Assembly (NCBI GenBank): GCA_002423905.1
Contig: DIVC01000061.1
Coordinates: forward strand, 1 to 9,352
Direction: 5' to 3'
DNA: 9,352 bases
Source of the DNA: Idiomarina sp. UBA6142
GTDB lineage: Bacteria > Pseudomonadota > Gammaproteobacteria > Enterobacterales > Alteromonadaceae
Notes under the pieces: model-generated
Told to the model about the DNA's origin: nothing
What the model saw: the letters and a program-made list of their open reading frames with translations, nothing else
The model's database searches: none
Translations under genes and position numbers: made by a program
Part shown: positions 1 to 9,301 of the stretch, piece by piece
Layout: the number at the start of each line of letters is the position of its first letter
Position numbering within the stretch: the first letter of the stretch is position 1

Positions 1-297
1 ATTCAGGCTGAATGTGCCAACTTAGATCAGCCGTGGCAGCAATTTCGTTGGCATCAAAAGGCGCTTAATAAAGTATTACTGGATCCGGCTCGTGCCGGAG
101 CTGGTGTAGCTATTCATGAAATTGCCCAGCGCCGCCCGCAACGCATTGTTTACGTGTCATGTGCGCCAGACACCTTTGCGCGTGATGCGGCGGTATTGAA
201 AACCAGTGGCTACCAATTACGCGAAATCGGTTTGGTTGACATGTTTCCGCAGACCCATCACATTGAGACCATGGCATGGTTTGAGCGGGAGCAGTAG
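1..297 (+). CDS. rlmD: 23S rRNA (uracil-C5)-methyltransferase RlmD, C-terminal part (5' end outside window)
   Basis: Only the last 98 codons are present, read in frame from base 1 to the TAG at 295-297. The fragment matches the C-terminal end of the SAM-dependent methyltransferase domain of RlmD (RumA), which makes m5U1939 in 23S rRNA. Visible marks are DPARAGA at fragment residues 28-34, YVSCAPDTFARD at 51-62 with the expected catalytic Cys at residue 54 (codon 160-162), and a terminal block LVDMFPQTHHIETM typical of RlmD. The family motif around the nucleophile is normally SCNP; here it reads SCAP, so Asn is replaced by Ala. RlmD lies directly upstream of relA in E. coli as well, which supports the assignment over the paralogues TrmA and RlmC. 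The iron-sulfur and TRAM regions lie upstream of the window and cannot be assessed. Confidence 0.93.
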   Translation: MQAECANLDQPWQQFRWHQKALNKVLLDPARAGAGVAIHEIAQRRPQRIVYVSCAPDTFARDAAVLKTSGYQLREIGLVDMFPQTHHIETMAWFEREQ

Positions 298-300
298 GCG

Positions 301-2487
301 GTGGTGCACATTCGCAGTACCCATGTGGATAAGCCGGAACAACAGACCGGTAATTGGTTGGCACAACTTACCGATAGCGCGCGGCGGCAGCAGCTTGAGG
401 AGCATGCAAGGGCGTTGCAGCAGGTACTTCTCGGGCAGCCCGATCTGTTGGTAAAAGGCCAAGAAATGGTCGAGATTTTGCTCGCGCTTAATCTGGATCA
501 AGATGCTTTACTCTGCGCATTATATAGCCCTGCTTATGAAGCGTCGCACCTGAGCGAGCAACAACTCAATGAGCAATTAACGCCAGAGATAATGGCCTTG
601 CTCATTACCGTGCAGCAAATGAATACTATTGGCACCTTACAACATTTTCAACATGGCAAACCGAATGCCGAGCAGTTAGACAATGTTCGCCGCATGCTGT
701 TAGCTATGGTAGCTGATGTACGCGCCGTGTTGGTGAAGTTGGCTGAACGAGTGTGCTATTTACGTCAAGTCAAAAGCGCTGATGAAGAAACTCGGGTACT
801 GGCCGCTAAAGAGTGCCAAGAAATCTACGCACCGCTAGCCAACCGTTTGGGAATTGGTCAGTTAAAATGGGAGCTTGAGGATCTATCGTTTCGCTATTTA
901 CACCCAGCCACCTATAAGGCTATTGCCAGTCAGTTAACTGAGCGGCGGGTTGATCGTGAGAGTTTCATCAGCAACTTTGTGCAGTCACTGCAGCACAACT
1001 TGCACCAGCAAGGGGTTATGGCAACCGTATACGGGCGCCCCAAGCATATCTATTCGATTTGGCGAAAAATGCAGAAAAAACATCTGGATTTTAGCGAGCT
1101 GTATGATATTCGTGCGGTGCGCATCATCACCGAGTCGTTAAAGGATTGTTATGCTGCACTGGGGGTCGTGCACAGCATGTGGCGCTATATTCGTTCCGAG
1201 TTTGATGATTATATTGCCACCCCGAAGGCTAATGGTTATCAATCTATTCACACAGTGGTGGTAGGCCCCGAAGATAAGCATGTCGAGATTCAAATTCGTA
1301 CCCAAGCCATGCATGATGATGCCGAGCTGGGCGTGGCCGCGCATTGGGTTTACAAGGAAGGTGCCGCAGCAGGCCGTAGCCAAGGTTTTGAAGAAAAAAT
1401 TGCATGGTTGCGTAAGTTGTTGGCGTGGCAAGAGGATATGGCCTCAAACGATGAGTTAGTGGCCGAAATTCGTTCACAGGTGTTTGAAGATCGGGTCTAT
1501 GTATTCACTCCCAAGGGTGAAGTCATGGACTTACCGAATGGCGCTACCCCCCTCGATTTTGCCTATTATGTGCACTCACAGATTGGTAATCGCTGTATCG
1601 GTGCCAAGGTTGATGGCCATATTGTGCCCTTTACCTACGTGCTGAAAAATGGCGAACGGGTCGAGATACTGACACAAAAAAACGGTCAACCACGGCGTGA
1701 TTGGCTCAACCCAAGTTTGGGATATCTCAATACCAGTCGCGCGCGAAGTAAGGTACAAGCCTATTTTAAGAAGCTTGATCGTGAGAAGAATCTAAAGCAT
1801 GGGCGCGAAATTCTTGAGCAGGAGCTGAATAAGATCAATGTAGCGCTTAATCAGCTTGAGACGGTGCTTGAGCGCTTTAACATGCATAACCTCGACGACC
1901 TGATAGCGGCGGTTGGGGCCGGTGATGTGCGCTTATTACAGGTGGTGAATGCGGTGCGCCCAGCGCTGGATACCAGTGCTGAGCGTATTGAACGATTAAC
2001 ACAACGCAAAAATACCGCTACCCCGAGCAAGCAAAGTGATGTGGTGGTGCAGGGCATTGGTAATTTGTTAGTGCAATATGCCAAGTGTTGTCAGCCTATT
2101 CCGGGTGAGGCCATTATGGGGTTCGTAACCCAAGGTCGCGGGGTGTCGGTGCATCGGGACGACTGCGAGCAGTTACGTCATTTGTTGCAACAGCATCCAG
2201 AACGCGCCTTAGCGGTGCAGTGGAGTGCGCGCGAGCGAAGCAATTATCGGGTCGACTTGGTGGTTGAAGCCAACGATCGAACCGGGCTACTGCATGATTT
2301 GACGAGTATTTTGGCAAACGAAAAAGTCAGCGTTAGCCAACTCGAAACCAGCACCGATGGCGTGGCTCAACAAGCGCGTATTCAATTAGGTTTATTGATT
2401 CCTAATAGTGATAACTTACAACGCATTATCAACCGCTTGCAGCAGGTGAAAGGGGTTCATAAAGTTGAGCGAGCGCAACGATCATGA
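301..2487 (+). CDS. relA: RelA, ribosome-associated (p)ppGpp synthetase I
   Basis: Makes (p)ppGpp from ATP and GTP/GDP when uncharged tRNA sits in the ribosomal A site (stringent response). It has 728 residues; E. coli RelA has 744. The N-terminal pseudo-hydrolase region (about 20-190) lacks the HD and ED residues of SpoT/Rel, so it should not hydrolyse ppGpp. The synthetase domain (about 235-355) carries YGRPKHIYSIWRKM at 244-257, the EFDD motif at 300-303 typical of monofunctional RelA, and VEIQIRT with Glu329. A TGS domain spans about 396-460. The zinc-finger-like domain has Cys596, Cys597, His618 and Cys622, and an ACT domain lies at about 650-728. The GTG at 301 is chosen because MVHIRSTHV aligns with the E. 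coli start MVAVRSAHI; a GGGAG lies 9 nt upstream, inside rlmD. A second GTG at 304 is the alternative. The gap to rlmD is 3 nt, and the end overlaps mazG as ATGA. Confidence 0.97.
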   Translation: MVHIRSTHVDKPEQQTGNWLAQLTDSARRQQLEEHARALQQVLLGQPDLLVKGQEMVEILLALNLDQDALLCALYSPAYEASHLSEQQLNEQLTPEIMALLITVQQMNTIGTLQHFQHGKPNAEQLDNVRRMLLAMVADVRAVLVKLAERVCYLRQVKSADEETRVLAAKECQEIYAPLANRLGIGQLKWELEDLSFRYLHPATYKAIASQLTERRVDRESFISNFVQSLQHNLHQQGVMATVYGRPKHIYSIWRKMQKKHLDFSELYDIRAVRIITESLKDCYAALGVVHSMWRYIRSEFDDYIATPKANGYQSIHTVVVGPEDKHVEIQIRTQAMHDDAELGVAAHWVYKEGAAAGRSQGFEEKIAWLRKLLAWQEDMASNDELVAEIRSQVFEDRVYVFTPKGEVMDLPNGATPLDFAYYVHSQIGNRCIGAKVDGHIVPFTYVLKNGERVEILTQKNGQPRRDWLNPSLGYLNTSRARSKVQAYFKKLDREKNLKHGREILEQELNKINVALNQLETVLERFNMHNLDDLIAAVGAGDVRLLQVVNAVRPALDTSAERIERLTQRKNTATPSKQSDVVVQGIGNLLVQYAKCCQPIPGEAIMGFVTQGRGVSVHRDDCEQLRHLLQQHPERALAVQWSARERSNYRVDLVVEANDRTGLLHDLTSILANEKVSVSQLETSTDGVAQQARIQLGLLIPNSDNLQRIINRLQQVKGVHKVERAQRS

Positions 2488-3326
2488 GTGATAATCAGCC
2501 TAGCACCCAGTTCCCCGGTGTTGCCGCCTTGGTTGAGGTGATGCGTCGGTTACGTGATCCCAATGGTGGTTGCAGCTGGGACCAGCAACAAACCCTGACG
2601 AGTTTGATTCCCTACACCTTAGAAGAGGCCTACGAAGTTGCGGCCGCGCTAACCAGTGGGGACTTCGCTGCGATTAAAGATGAACTCGGTGATTTACTAT
2701 TTCAAGTGGTGTTTTATACCCAATTAACCAGTGAACAGGGGCAGTTTGATTTTGACCAAGTTGCGGGCCAATGCGCAGAAAAATTGATTCGTCGGCACCC
2801 GCATGTGTTTGCTAATCAGGGTGAACAGTTAGCTCCGGCTGAAGTAAAAGCGCAGTGGGAACGTATCAAACAGCAGGAACGCCAACAGCAGCAAGCGAGC
2901 CCTTCGGTATTTGCTGGTATGGCGGATAATTTGCCCAGTATTTTGCAAGCGCTAAAGATTCAAAAACGTGCTGCGAGTGTTGGCTTTGATTGGCAAGATT
3001 TGCAGCCAGTCATGGCAAAAATTCGCGAGGAACTGGATGAATTAGCGGCTGAGTTACCGCAACCGAATAATCAGGATCGTATAGAAGCTGAACTGGGTGA
3101 TTTATTGTTTGCGGTAGTGAATTTAGCACGTCATGCCCAGGTCAATCCGGAACAGGCATTGCGGCGCACCAATCAGACCTTTCAGCAGCGCTTTATGGCT
3201 ATTGAAGCCAACCTAGCGCAGCGCGGGCTGCATGCTGAGCAGCTGAGCTTAGACGAGTTGGAGCAGGAGTGGCAGGCAGTGAAAAAAGCAGCGGCGCAGC
3301 ATGGTGAAATAAAATTGTCGGAATAG
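2484..3326 (+). CDS. mazG: MazG, nucleoside triphosphate pyrophosphohydrolase
   Basis: Hydrolyses (d)NTPs to (d)NMPs plus pyrophosphate. In E. coli it clears non-canonical nucleotides and has been linked to lower ppGpp during starvation. The protein has 280 residues (E. coli 263) and shows the usual tandem all-alpha MazG repeats. Repeat 1 has SWDQQQT near residue 31, TLEEAYEV with Glu47, Glu48 and Glu51, then DELGD at 66-70. Repeat 2 has VGFDW at 166-170, REELDEL with Glu182, Glu183 and Glu186, then EAELGD at 201-206. The acidic metal-binding EExxE and ExxD sets are present in both. A Gln-rich linker (about 128-138) joins the halves. The start codon lies in the relA stop (ATGA, 2484-2487) with no strong Shine-Dalgarno, so translation is probably coupled to relA. 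The mazEF toxin-antitoxin pair that lies between these genes in E. coli is absent. Confidence 0.95.
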   Translation: MSDNQPSTQFPGVAALVEVMRRLRDPNGGCSWDQQQTLTSLIPYTLEEAYEVAAALTSGDFAAIKDELGDLLFQVVFYTQLTSEQGQFDFDQVAGQCAEKLIRRHPHVFANQGEQLAPAEVKAQWERIKQQERQQQQASPSVFAGMADNLPSILQALKIQKRAASVGFDWQDLQPVMAKIREELDELAAELPQPNNQDRIEAELGDLLFAVVNLARHAQVNPEQALRRTNQTFQQRFMAIEANLAQRGLHAEQLSLDELEQEWQAVKKAAAQHGEIKLSE

Positions 3327-3343
3327 ACTTGCTCGCGTATACT
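3315..3343 (+). promoter_or_regulatory. Predicted sigma70 promoter for pyrG(-eno)
   Basis: A -35 element TTGTCG at 3315-3320 and a -10 element TATACT at 3338-3343 are separated by exactly 17 nt. The -35 lies in the last codons of mazG. Transcription would start near 3349-3352, within the run CCCG, about 45 nt before the pyrG ATG. This would let pyrG and eno be expressed apart from relA-mazG. The prediction rests on sequence match only. Confidence 0.55.
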
Positions 3344-3373
3344 ATTTTCCCGTCTTGAAGCAATTCCCAATTT

Positions 3374-6367
<2,994 letters not shown>

Positions 6368-6369
6368 CC

Positions 6370-6379
6370 GGTAATTACC
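6370..6379. repeat. Perfect 10-bp palindrome just before the gene downstream of eno
   Basis: GGTAATTACC is its own reverse complement and fills most of the 12-nt gap between the eno stop (TAA 6365-6367) and the next ATG (6380). It takes the place where a Shine-Dalgarno would be expected; none is visible. A 10-bp palindrome can arise by chance, so any role is unproven. Confidence 0.4.
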
Positions 6380-7003
6380 ATGACCATCATGCAAGGCGAC
6401 ATTTTTCAGTCGTTTGGTCAACGCGATGTGCCTACGGGGGCTTTCCCTGAGCTGTGTACCGCCTTGTATGAACGCGAGTTAGCCACCTTAGCACGGGCCG
6501 AGGTGGCATCGCTTGCGGCTTTGCAGCGGCGTCTGAGCAGTACCAGCTACTATGTTAAACAAGCAGCACGAGCTATGTTACAACAGCCAATACCGCTGGA
6601 ATTGGACGTACAAAACGCCAGTTGGCAAGCGGCACAAAAACGCCAACTCAATCATTCCGCCAGCCAACCGCAAAAATTACAGCAATGGTTGCAGCGGCAA
6701 GCGCGTTTGGGTTCGGTGGTGCCGGTATTCGATCTACAACCACGCTTGCAACGCGTGCTGTTAGACTCCATTGATCGGTTGGACGTCCAGCAACAACGGG
6801 TGCACCTCAATATGCACGGCTGGTTTGATTGGCAGGGGCAAAGTCTGGAAAGTGGTAGTGAGCATATGCGCTTGGTGCGACCTGATTCCCAAGCGCTAAT
6901 TCCAGCCTTGTGTGGTCATCAATGGAATCACAAAGGCCGCATTGATCCGCGCACTTTGTCGTTACGCGAAGTGCTGCTGGCGACCAGTTTCAGTTGGGCT
7001 TAG
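6380..7003 (+). CDS. Unrecognised Gln/Arg-rich protein encoded after eno
   Basis: I do not recognise the family of this 207-residue protein. It has no signal peptide or membrane segment, so it is probably cytoplasmic. By my count it contains 26 Gln (about 12.6%) and about 18 Arg but only 4 Lys. Residues 25-70 and 80-110 look helical and Gln-rich. Residues 113-165 alternate polar and hydrophobic residues like beta strands (VVPVFDLQ, RVHLNMHGWFDWQG). The C-terminus (160-207) contains RLVRPDSQALIPALCGH and LSLREVLLATSFSW. No catalytic motif is evident. It starts 12 nt after eno and in the same frame, separated by one TAA and four codons. ATG 6380 is preceded by a palindrome rather than a clear Shine-Dalgarno, and ATG 6389 is an alternative start. 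It probably travels on the pyrG-eno transcript. Its stop overlaps the stop of the opposite-strand permease gene by 4 bp. Confidence 0.75.
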   Translation: MTIMQGDIFQSFGQRDVPTGAFPELCTALYERELATLARAEVASLAALQRRLSSTSYYVKQAARAMLQQPIPLELDVQNASWQAAQKRQLNHSASQPQKLQQWLQRQARLGSVVPVFDLQPRLQRVLLDSIDRLDVQQQRVHLNMHGWFDWQGQSLESGSEHMRLVRPDSQALIPALCGHQWNHKGRIDPRTLSLREVLLATSFSWA

Positions 7004-7722
7004 AACCAGGCTTTTAGCAAGGCAATCAGCGCAGCAATCATGACCAATAGCAAACTCACTTTGCGGAATAGTTGGTCAGATAGTTTGGGGCTAATGTGAT
7101 GGCCGAGCCACGCACCACTAATCACCGCCAGTAACAACACCCCAAGTTCATCGAGCATGCTGACATCATAGCGTTGCTGCACGGTAAACGAGGTGACATT
7201 AGCCGCCGCAATAACCAAAAAGAACCAACTTAGGGTAGCTCGAAAGGATAACCGATCGAGCCGTTGACTGGTCAAGAACAGCACCACCGGTGGTCCACCG
7301 AGGGTGAGCGCGCCGTTGCTGATGCCCGCCAAGAGACCAGTGATGGCTTGCTGGGGCACCTTGGCTTGCAGGGTGACTTGCACAGCAAACCAAAACAACA
7401 GCGCTACCAGCAGCACGAACACCGCCATGCCGATTTGCAGTAACCCAACATCGTAGTGCAGCAATATATAGTTGCCAATGAGTGAACCAATCACCCCAAA
7501 TAGCACCAAGGGTAACCACGGGCGAATGGCTAAATAGCTTTTTAGCAGCCAGCATAGATGCACTGCCATGACTAAATTAACCACTGATAATAGCGGCGTA
7601 ATCAGTGTCAACGGTAACAGTAAACTCAGCAATGGCACGGCAAAAAGGCCCGAGCCAAAACCGGTGATGCCTTGTAACAAAGCGCCACTAAACATGATCA
7701 TAAAAATATAAAGATAGTCCAT
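7000..7722 (-). CDS. TSUP-family (TauE/SafE-like) membrane permease
   Basis: A 240-residue inner-membrane protein, very hydrophobic, with about seven to eight predicted membrane segments (roughly 5-37, 40-61, 69-89, 94-115, 124-150, 163-180, 191-208 and 220-238). Two Gly-rich repeats mark the TSUP fold: GALLQGITGFGSGLFAVPLL at 13-32 and GLLAGISNGALTLGGPPV at 129-146. Family members export or import sulfite, organosulfonates or other small anions. Nothing here identifies the substrate, so no symbol is given. The reading frame stays open upstream to 7875, but those 51 codons run through the control region and start of ftsB and encode a polar stretch unlike the family. The ATG at 7722 gives the normal start MDYLYIFMIMFSG, although its Shine-Dalgarno is poor. 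It is divergent from ftsB and convergent with the unknown gene. In related genomes ftsB tends to follow eno closely, so this pair looks like an accessory insertion. Confidence 0.88.
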   Translation of the reverse strand: MDYLYIFMIMFSGALLQGITGFGSGLFAVPLLSLLLPLTLITPLLSVVNLVMAVHLCWLLKSYLAIRPWLPLVLFGVIGSLIGNYILLHYDVGLLQIGMAVFVLLVALLFWFAVQVTLQAKVPQQAITGLLAGISNGALTLGGPPVVLFLTSQRLDRLSFRATLSWFFLVIAAANVTSFTVQQRYDVSMLDELGVLLLAVISGAWLGHHISPKLSDQLFRKVSLLLVMIAALIALLKAWF

Positions 7723-7734
7723 GTAAAATTTGAC

Positions 7735-7762
7735 TTGGTCTGGCTGGATAGGTCGGTATACT
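7735..7762 (+). promoter_or_regulatory. Predicted promoter for the ftsB-ispD-ispF-truD cluster
   Basis: A -10 element TATACT at 7757-7762 lies 16 nt after a -35-like TTGGTC at 7735-7740, which matches only the TTG of the consensus. A better -35, TTGACT at 7730-7735, is 21 nt away and too distant. The start would fall near 7769, about 40 nt before the ftsB ATG. Since the upstream gene faces the other way, a promoter is needed here. Confidence 0.5.
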
Positions 7763-7781
7763 AACAGATATCTGGTGCCAA
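7755..7781 (-). promoter_or_regulatory. Weak candidate promoter for the TSUP permease gene
   Basis: On the minus strand, TTGGCA (7781-7776) and TATACC (7760-7755) are 15 nt apart, shorter than ideal. The -10 would overlap the ftsB -10 on the other strand, and the -35 lies inside the palindrome at 7774-7789. This is a weak call made because the gene needs a promoter in this 85-bp gap. Confidence 0.2.
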
Positions 7782-7789
7782 CTGGCACC
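7765..7789. repeat. Two abutting palindromes between the TSUP gene and ftsB (candidate operator or leader hairpin)
   Basis: CAGATATCTG (7765-7774) is a perfect 10-bp palindrome. It shares its last G with GGTGCCAACTGGCACC (7774-7789), a 7-2-7 inverted repeat with perfect arms. They lie just after the predicted ftsB -10, so they could be a protein-binding site at the transcription start or a hairpin at the 5' end of the ftsB mRNA. The sequence does not match an operator I can name with confidence. Confidence 0.45.
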
Positions 7790-7807
7790 CATTTGGTGAG
7801 GGTGGCT

Positions 7808-8089
7808 ATGCGATTATTAAAACTCGCATTGTTGGTAGTGCTGTTAGCACTGCAATATCGCTTATGGTTTGGCAAAAATAGTTTGCCCGATTACTGGCGG
7901 GTCCAGCAAGATGTTGCCCGACAAGTCGAAGCCAACCAACGCTTACAACAACGCAACCAAGTGCTCGCCGCTGATATTGCTGACTTGCGTGCTGGGCAAG
8001 TTGCTTTAGAAGAGCGCGCCCGCAACGAACTCGGTTTAATTAAACAGCACGAAACGTTCTTTCGTATCGTCCCGGTAAAACCTCAATAG
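7808..8089 (+). CDS. ftsB: Cell division protein FtsB
   Basis: A small bitopic inner-membrane protein of the FtsQLB divisome complex, which signals activation of septal peptidoglycan synthesis by FtsWI. It has 93 residues (E. coli 103). A short cytoplasmic start (MRLLK) leads into a membrane helix at about 5-20 (LALLVVLLALQYRLWF). The conserved WFGKN follows at 20-24, then a coiled coil at about 30-65 rich in Gln and Ala. The conserved ALEERARNELGLIK (66-79) and ETFFRIVP (82-89) form the periplasmic end. The frame is open back to 7730, but ATG 7808 is chosen. It gives the standard N-terminus aligned with E. coli FtsB, and a GAGGG at 7798-7802 lies 5 nt upstream. The missing C-terminal tail, relative to E. 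coli, is in a variable part. ispD follows after a single base. Confidence 0.95.
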   Translation: MRLLKLALLVVLLALQYRLWFGKNSLPDYWRVQQDVARQVEANQRLQQRNQVLAADIADLRAGQVALEERARNELGLIKQHETFFRIVPVKPQ

Positions 8090-8090
8090 T

Positions 8091-8798
8091 ATGGGTAACA
8101 AAGGATCTATCGCTGCCGTTGTACCTGCTGCTGGTATCGGTAGTCGAATGCAAACGAACGGTGTACCGAAACAATATTTGCAACTTCACGGCACTACGGT
8201 ACTTGAGTATAGTTTGCGAGCAATGTGCGGGGACCCGCGTATTGGTGAGGTTTTTCTGGCCTTGGCGGCTGATGATCACTATTTTGCCGAACTGGCGTTA
8301 AGCCAAATTAATGGCGTTGTTATTACGCCGGTGTTCGGTGGTGCCAATCGCGCCCAGTCGGTCTTGGCCGGTGTGCAACGTGCTCAACAGCAGGGCTATC
8401 AGTGGGTGGCGGTGCACGATGCGGCGCGGCCGTGCCTGCTCGCCAGCGAACTGAGTGCGGTACTCGATGCTGGTATCAGTCACCCCGCTGGGGCGCTGCT
8501 GGGGCTGCCTTGTAGTGATACCATGAAACGAGTGGATCCGCAGTTACAGGTAGTAACCAATGTCGATCGTGAACAGCTGTGGCATGCCCTAACACCGCAA
8601 GTGTTTGCTACTGATTTGTTATTGCATGCACTGTTACAACAAGACCTTGATGACCCCGGTTTAACCGATGAAGCCGCCGCAGTTCAGGCACTTGGGCGGG
8701 CACCGCAGATGGTCATGGGGCAGCGCAGTAATTTGAAGATCACCCAACCGGGTGATGAATATATTGCCGCAGCAATTCTTGCGGCAAGAAGCTCATGA
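8091..8798 (+). CDS. ispD: 2-C-methyl-D-erythritol 4-phosphate cytidylyltransferase IspD
   Basis: Third step of the MEP isoprenoid pathway: joins MEP and CTP to give CDP-methylerythritol plus pyrophosphate. It has 235 residues (E. coli 236) and a Rossmann-like nucleotidyltransferase fold. The nucleotide-binding loop AAVVPAAGIGSRM (8-20) contains Arg19, and Lys27 lies in PKQYL. The active-site segment VAVHDAARPCL has Asp110. DTMKR (143-147) has Thr144, Arg160 lies in VDREQLWHALTPQ, and Lys216 in NLKIT. These match the known catalytic and MEP-binding residues of E. coli IspD by alignment from memory. The start lies 1 nt after the ftsB stop without an obvious Shine-Dalgarno, so translation is probably coupled to ftsB. 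IspD is separate from IspF here, not an IspDF fusion. It uses CTP, the product of PyrG in the same window. Confidence 0.96.
   Translation: MGNKGSIAAVVPAAGIGSRMQTNGVPKQYLQLHGTTVLEYSLRAMCGDPRIGEVFLALAADDHYFAELALSQINGVVITPVFGGANRAQSVLAGVQRAQQQGYQWVAVHDAARPCLLASELSAVLDAGISHPAGALLGLPCSDTMKRVDPQLQVVTNVDREQLWHALTPQVFATDLLLHALLQQDLDDPGLTDEAAAVQALGRAPQMVMGQRSNLKITQPGDEYIAAAILAARSS
8764..8787 (+). repeat. Inverted repeat in the 3' end of ispD
   Basis: TTGCCGC (8764-8770) and GCGGCAA (8781-8787) are perfect complements separated by 10 nt. The hairpin would end 21 nt before the AAGGAG of ispF. There is no T-run, so it is not a standard terminator. Repeated alanine codons (IAAAILAA) may explain it. Confidence 0.25.
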
Positions 8799-8818
8799 TG
8801 ATCCATTAAGGAGAAAAG

Positions 8819-9301
8819 ATGCGCATTGGCCATGGTTATGATGTCCATAAATTTGGCGGCGATGGACCATTAACACTGGGTGGTATTCAGGTACCCTATG
8901 AGCAGGGCTTGCTCGCTCATTCGGATGGCGATGTGATCTTACATGCCTTGGCGGATGCCTGCTTAGGTGCGGCCGCATTAGGTGATATTGGCCAGCATTT
9001 TCCTGACACCGATGCCGCCTATGCGGGTGCCGATAGTGCGGAACTCTTAAAAACCGTGTTACAACGAGTTGCTGCTGCAGGCTGGGTGATTGGTAACCTT
9101 GATCTGACGGTAGCCGCACAAGCGCCAAAATTAGCAGGTTATATACCGAGTATGTGCGAGCGTATTGCCAGTATCTGCCAGCTGCCATTGCATGCAGTGA
9201 ATGTAAAAGCAACCACCACCGAACGGCTCGGTTTTGTCGGTCGTAAAGAGGGTATTGCCTGCTACGCGGTGGTGTTGCTGAAGGATATCAACGGTGGATG
9301 A
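8819..9301 (+). CDS. ispF: 2-C-methyl-D-erythritol 2,4-cyclodiphosphate synthase IspF
   Basis: Cyclises CDP-methylerythritol 2-phosphate to MEcPP with release of CMP, the fifth MEP-pathway step, in a homotrimer with a zinc site per active site. It has 160 residues (E. coli 159). The zinc ligands Asp8, His10 (GHGYDVH) and His42 are present. The substrate loop AHSDGDV lies at 33-39, [10 protein letters not shown] at 56-65, and the [12 protein letters not shown] block with Glu135 at 128-139. It is complete and should be active. The start is secure: AAGGAG at 8808-8813 lies 5 nt before the ATG, the best ribosome binding site in the window. It follows ispD by 20 nt. Its last codons overlap the start of truD by 8 nt. 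Confidence 0.97.
   Translation: MRIGHGYDVHKFGGDGPLTLGGIQVPYEQGLLAHSDGDVILHALADACLGAAALGDIGQHFPDTDAAYAGADSAELLKTVLQRVAAAGWVIGNLDLTVAAQAPKLAGYIPSMCERIASICQLPLHAVNVKATTTERLGFVGRKEGIACYAVVLLKDINGG

Noticed and set aside
236..264. Perfect -35 TTGACA (236-241) before relA
   Set aside because: The matching -10 at 17 nt is CACATT, only 3 of 6; the TTGACA falls in the conserved Val-Asp-Met codons of rlmD, so coding explains it.
6552..6764. 70-codon frame inside the unknown gene on the same strand
   Set aside because: Cys- and Asn-rich translation without family resemblance, no ribosome binding site, and fully inside a longer frame.
7199..7555. 118-codon minus-strand frame within the permease gene
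   Set aside because: It overlaps the conserved TSUP frame, and its Trp/Ala/Gly-rich reading looks like an out-of-frame shadow.
7783..7797. TGGCAC as a sigma54 promoter -24 element before ftsB
   Set aside because: The required GC at the -12 position is missing (TGGT where TTGC is expected).
7730..7807. 26-codon upstream extension of ftsB
   Set aside because: The first ATG has no ribosome binding site, lies before the predicted promoter -10, and would disrupt the short N-terminus kept in FtsB; ATG 7808 has GAGGG 5 nt upstream.
7723..7875. N-terminal extension of 51 codons on the permease frame, overlapping ftsB
   Set aside because: The extra residues are polar, unlike TSUP starts, and run through the ftsB promoter region and first codons; ATG 7722 fits the family.
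8035..8044. TTTAATTAAA palindrome in ftsB
   Set aside because: AT-rich, inside conserved coding sequence, and short enough to occur by chance.
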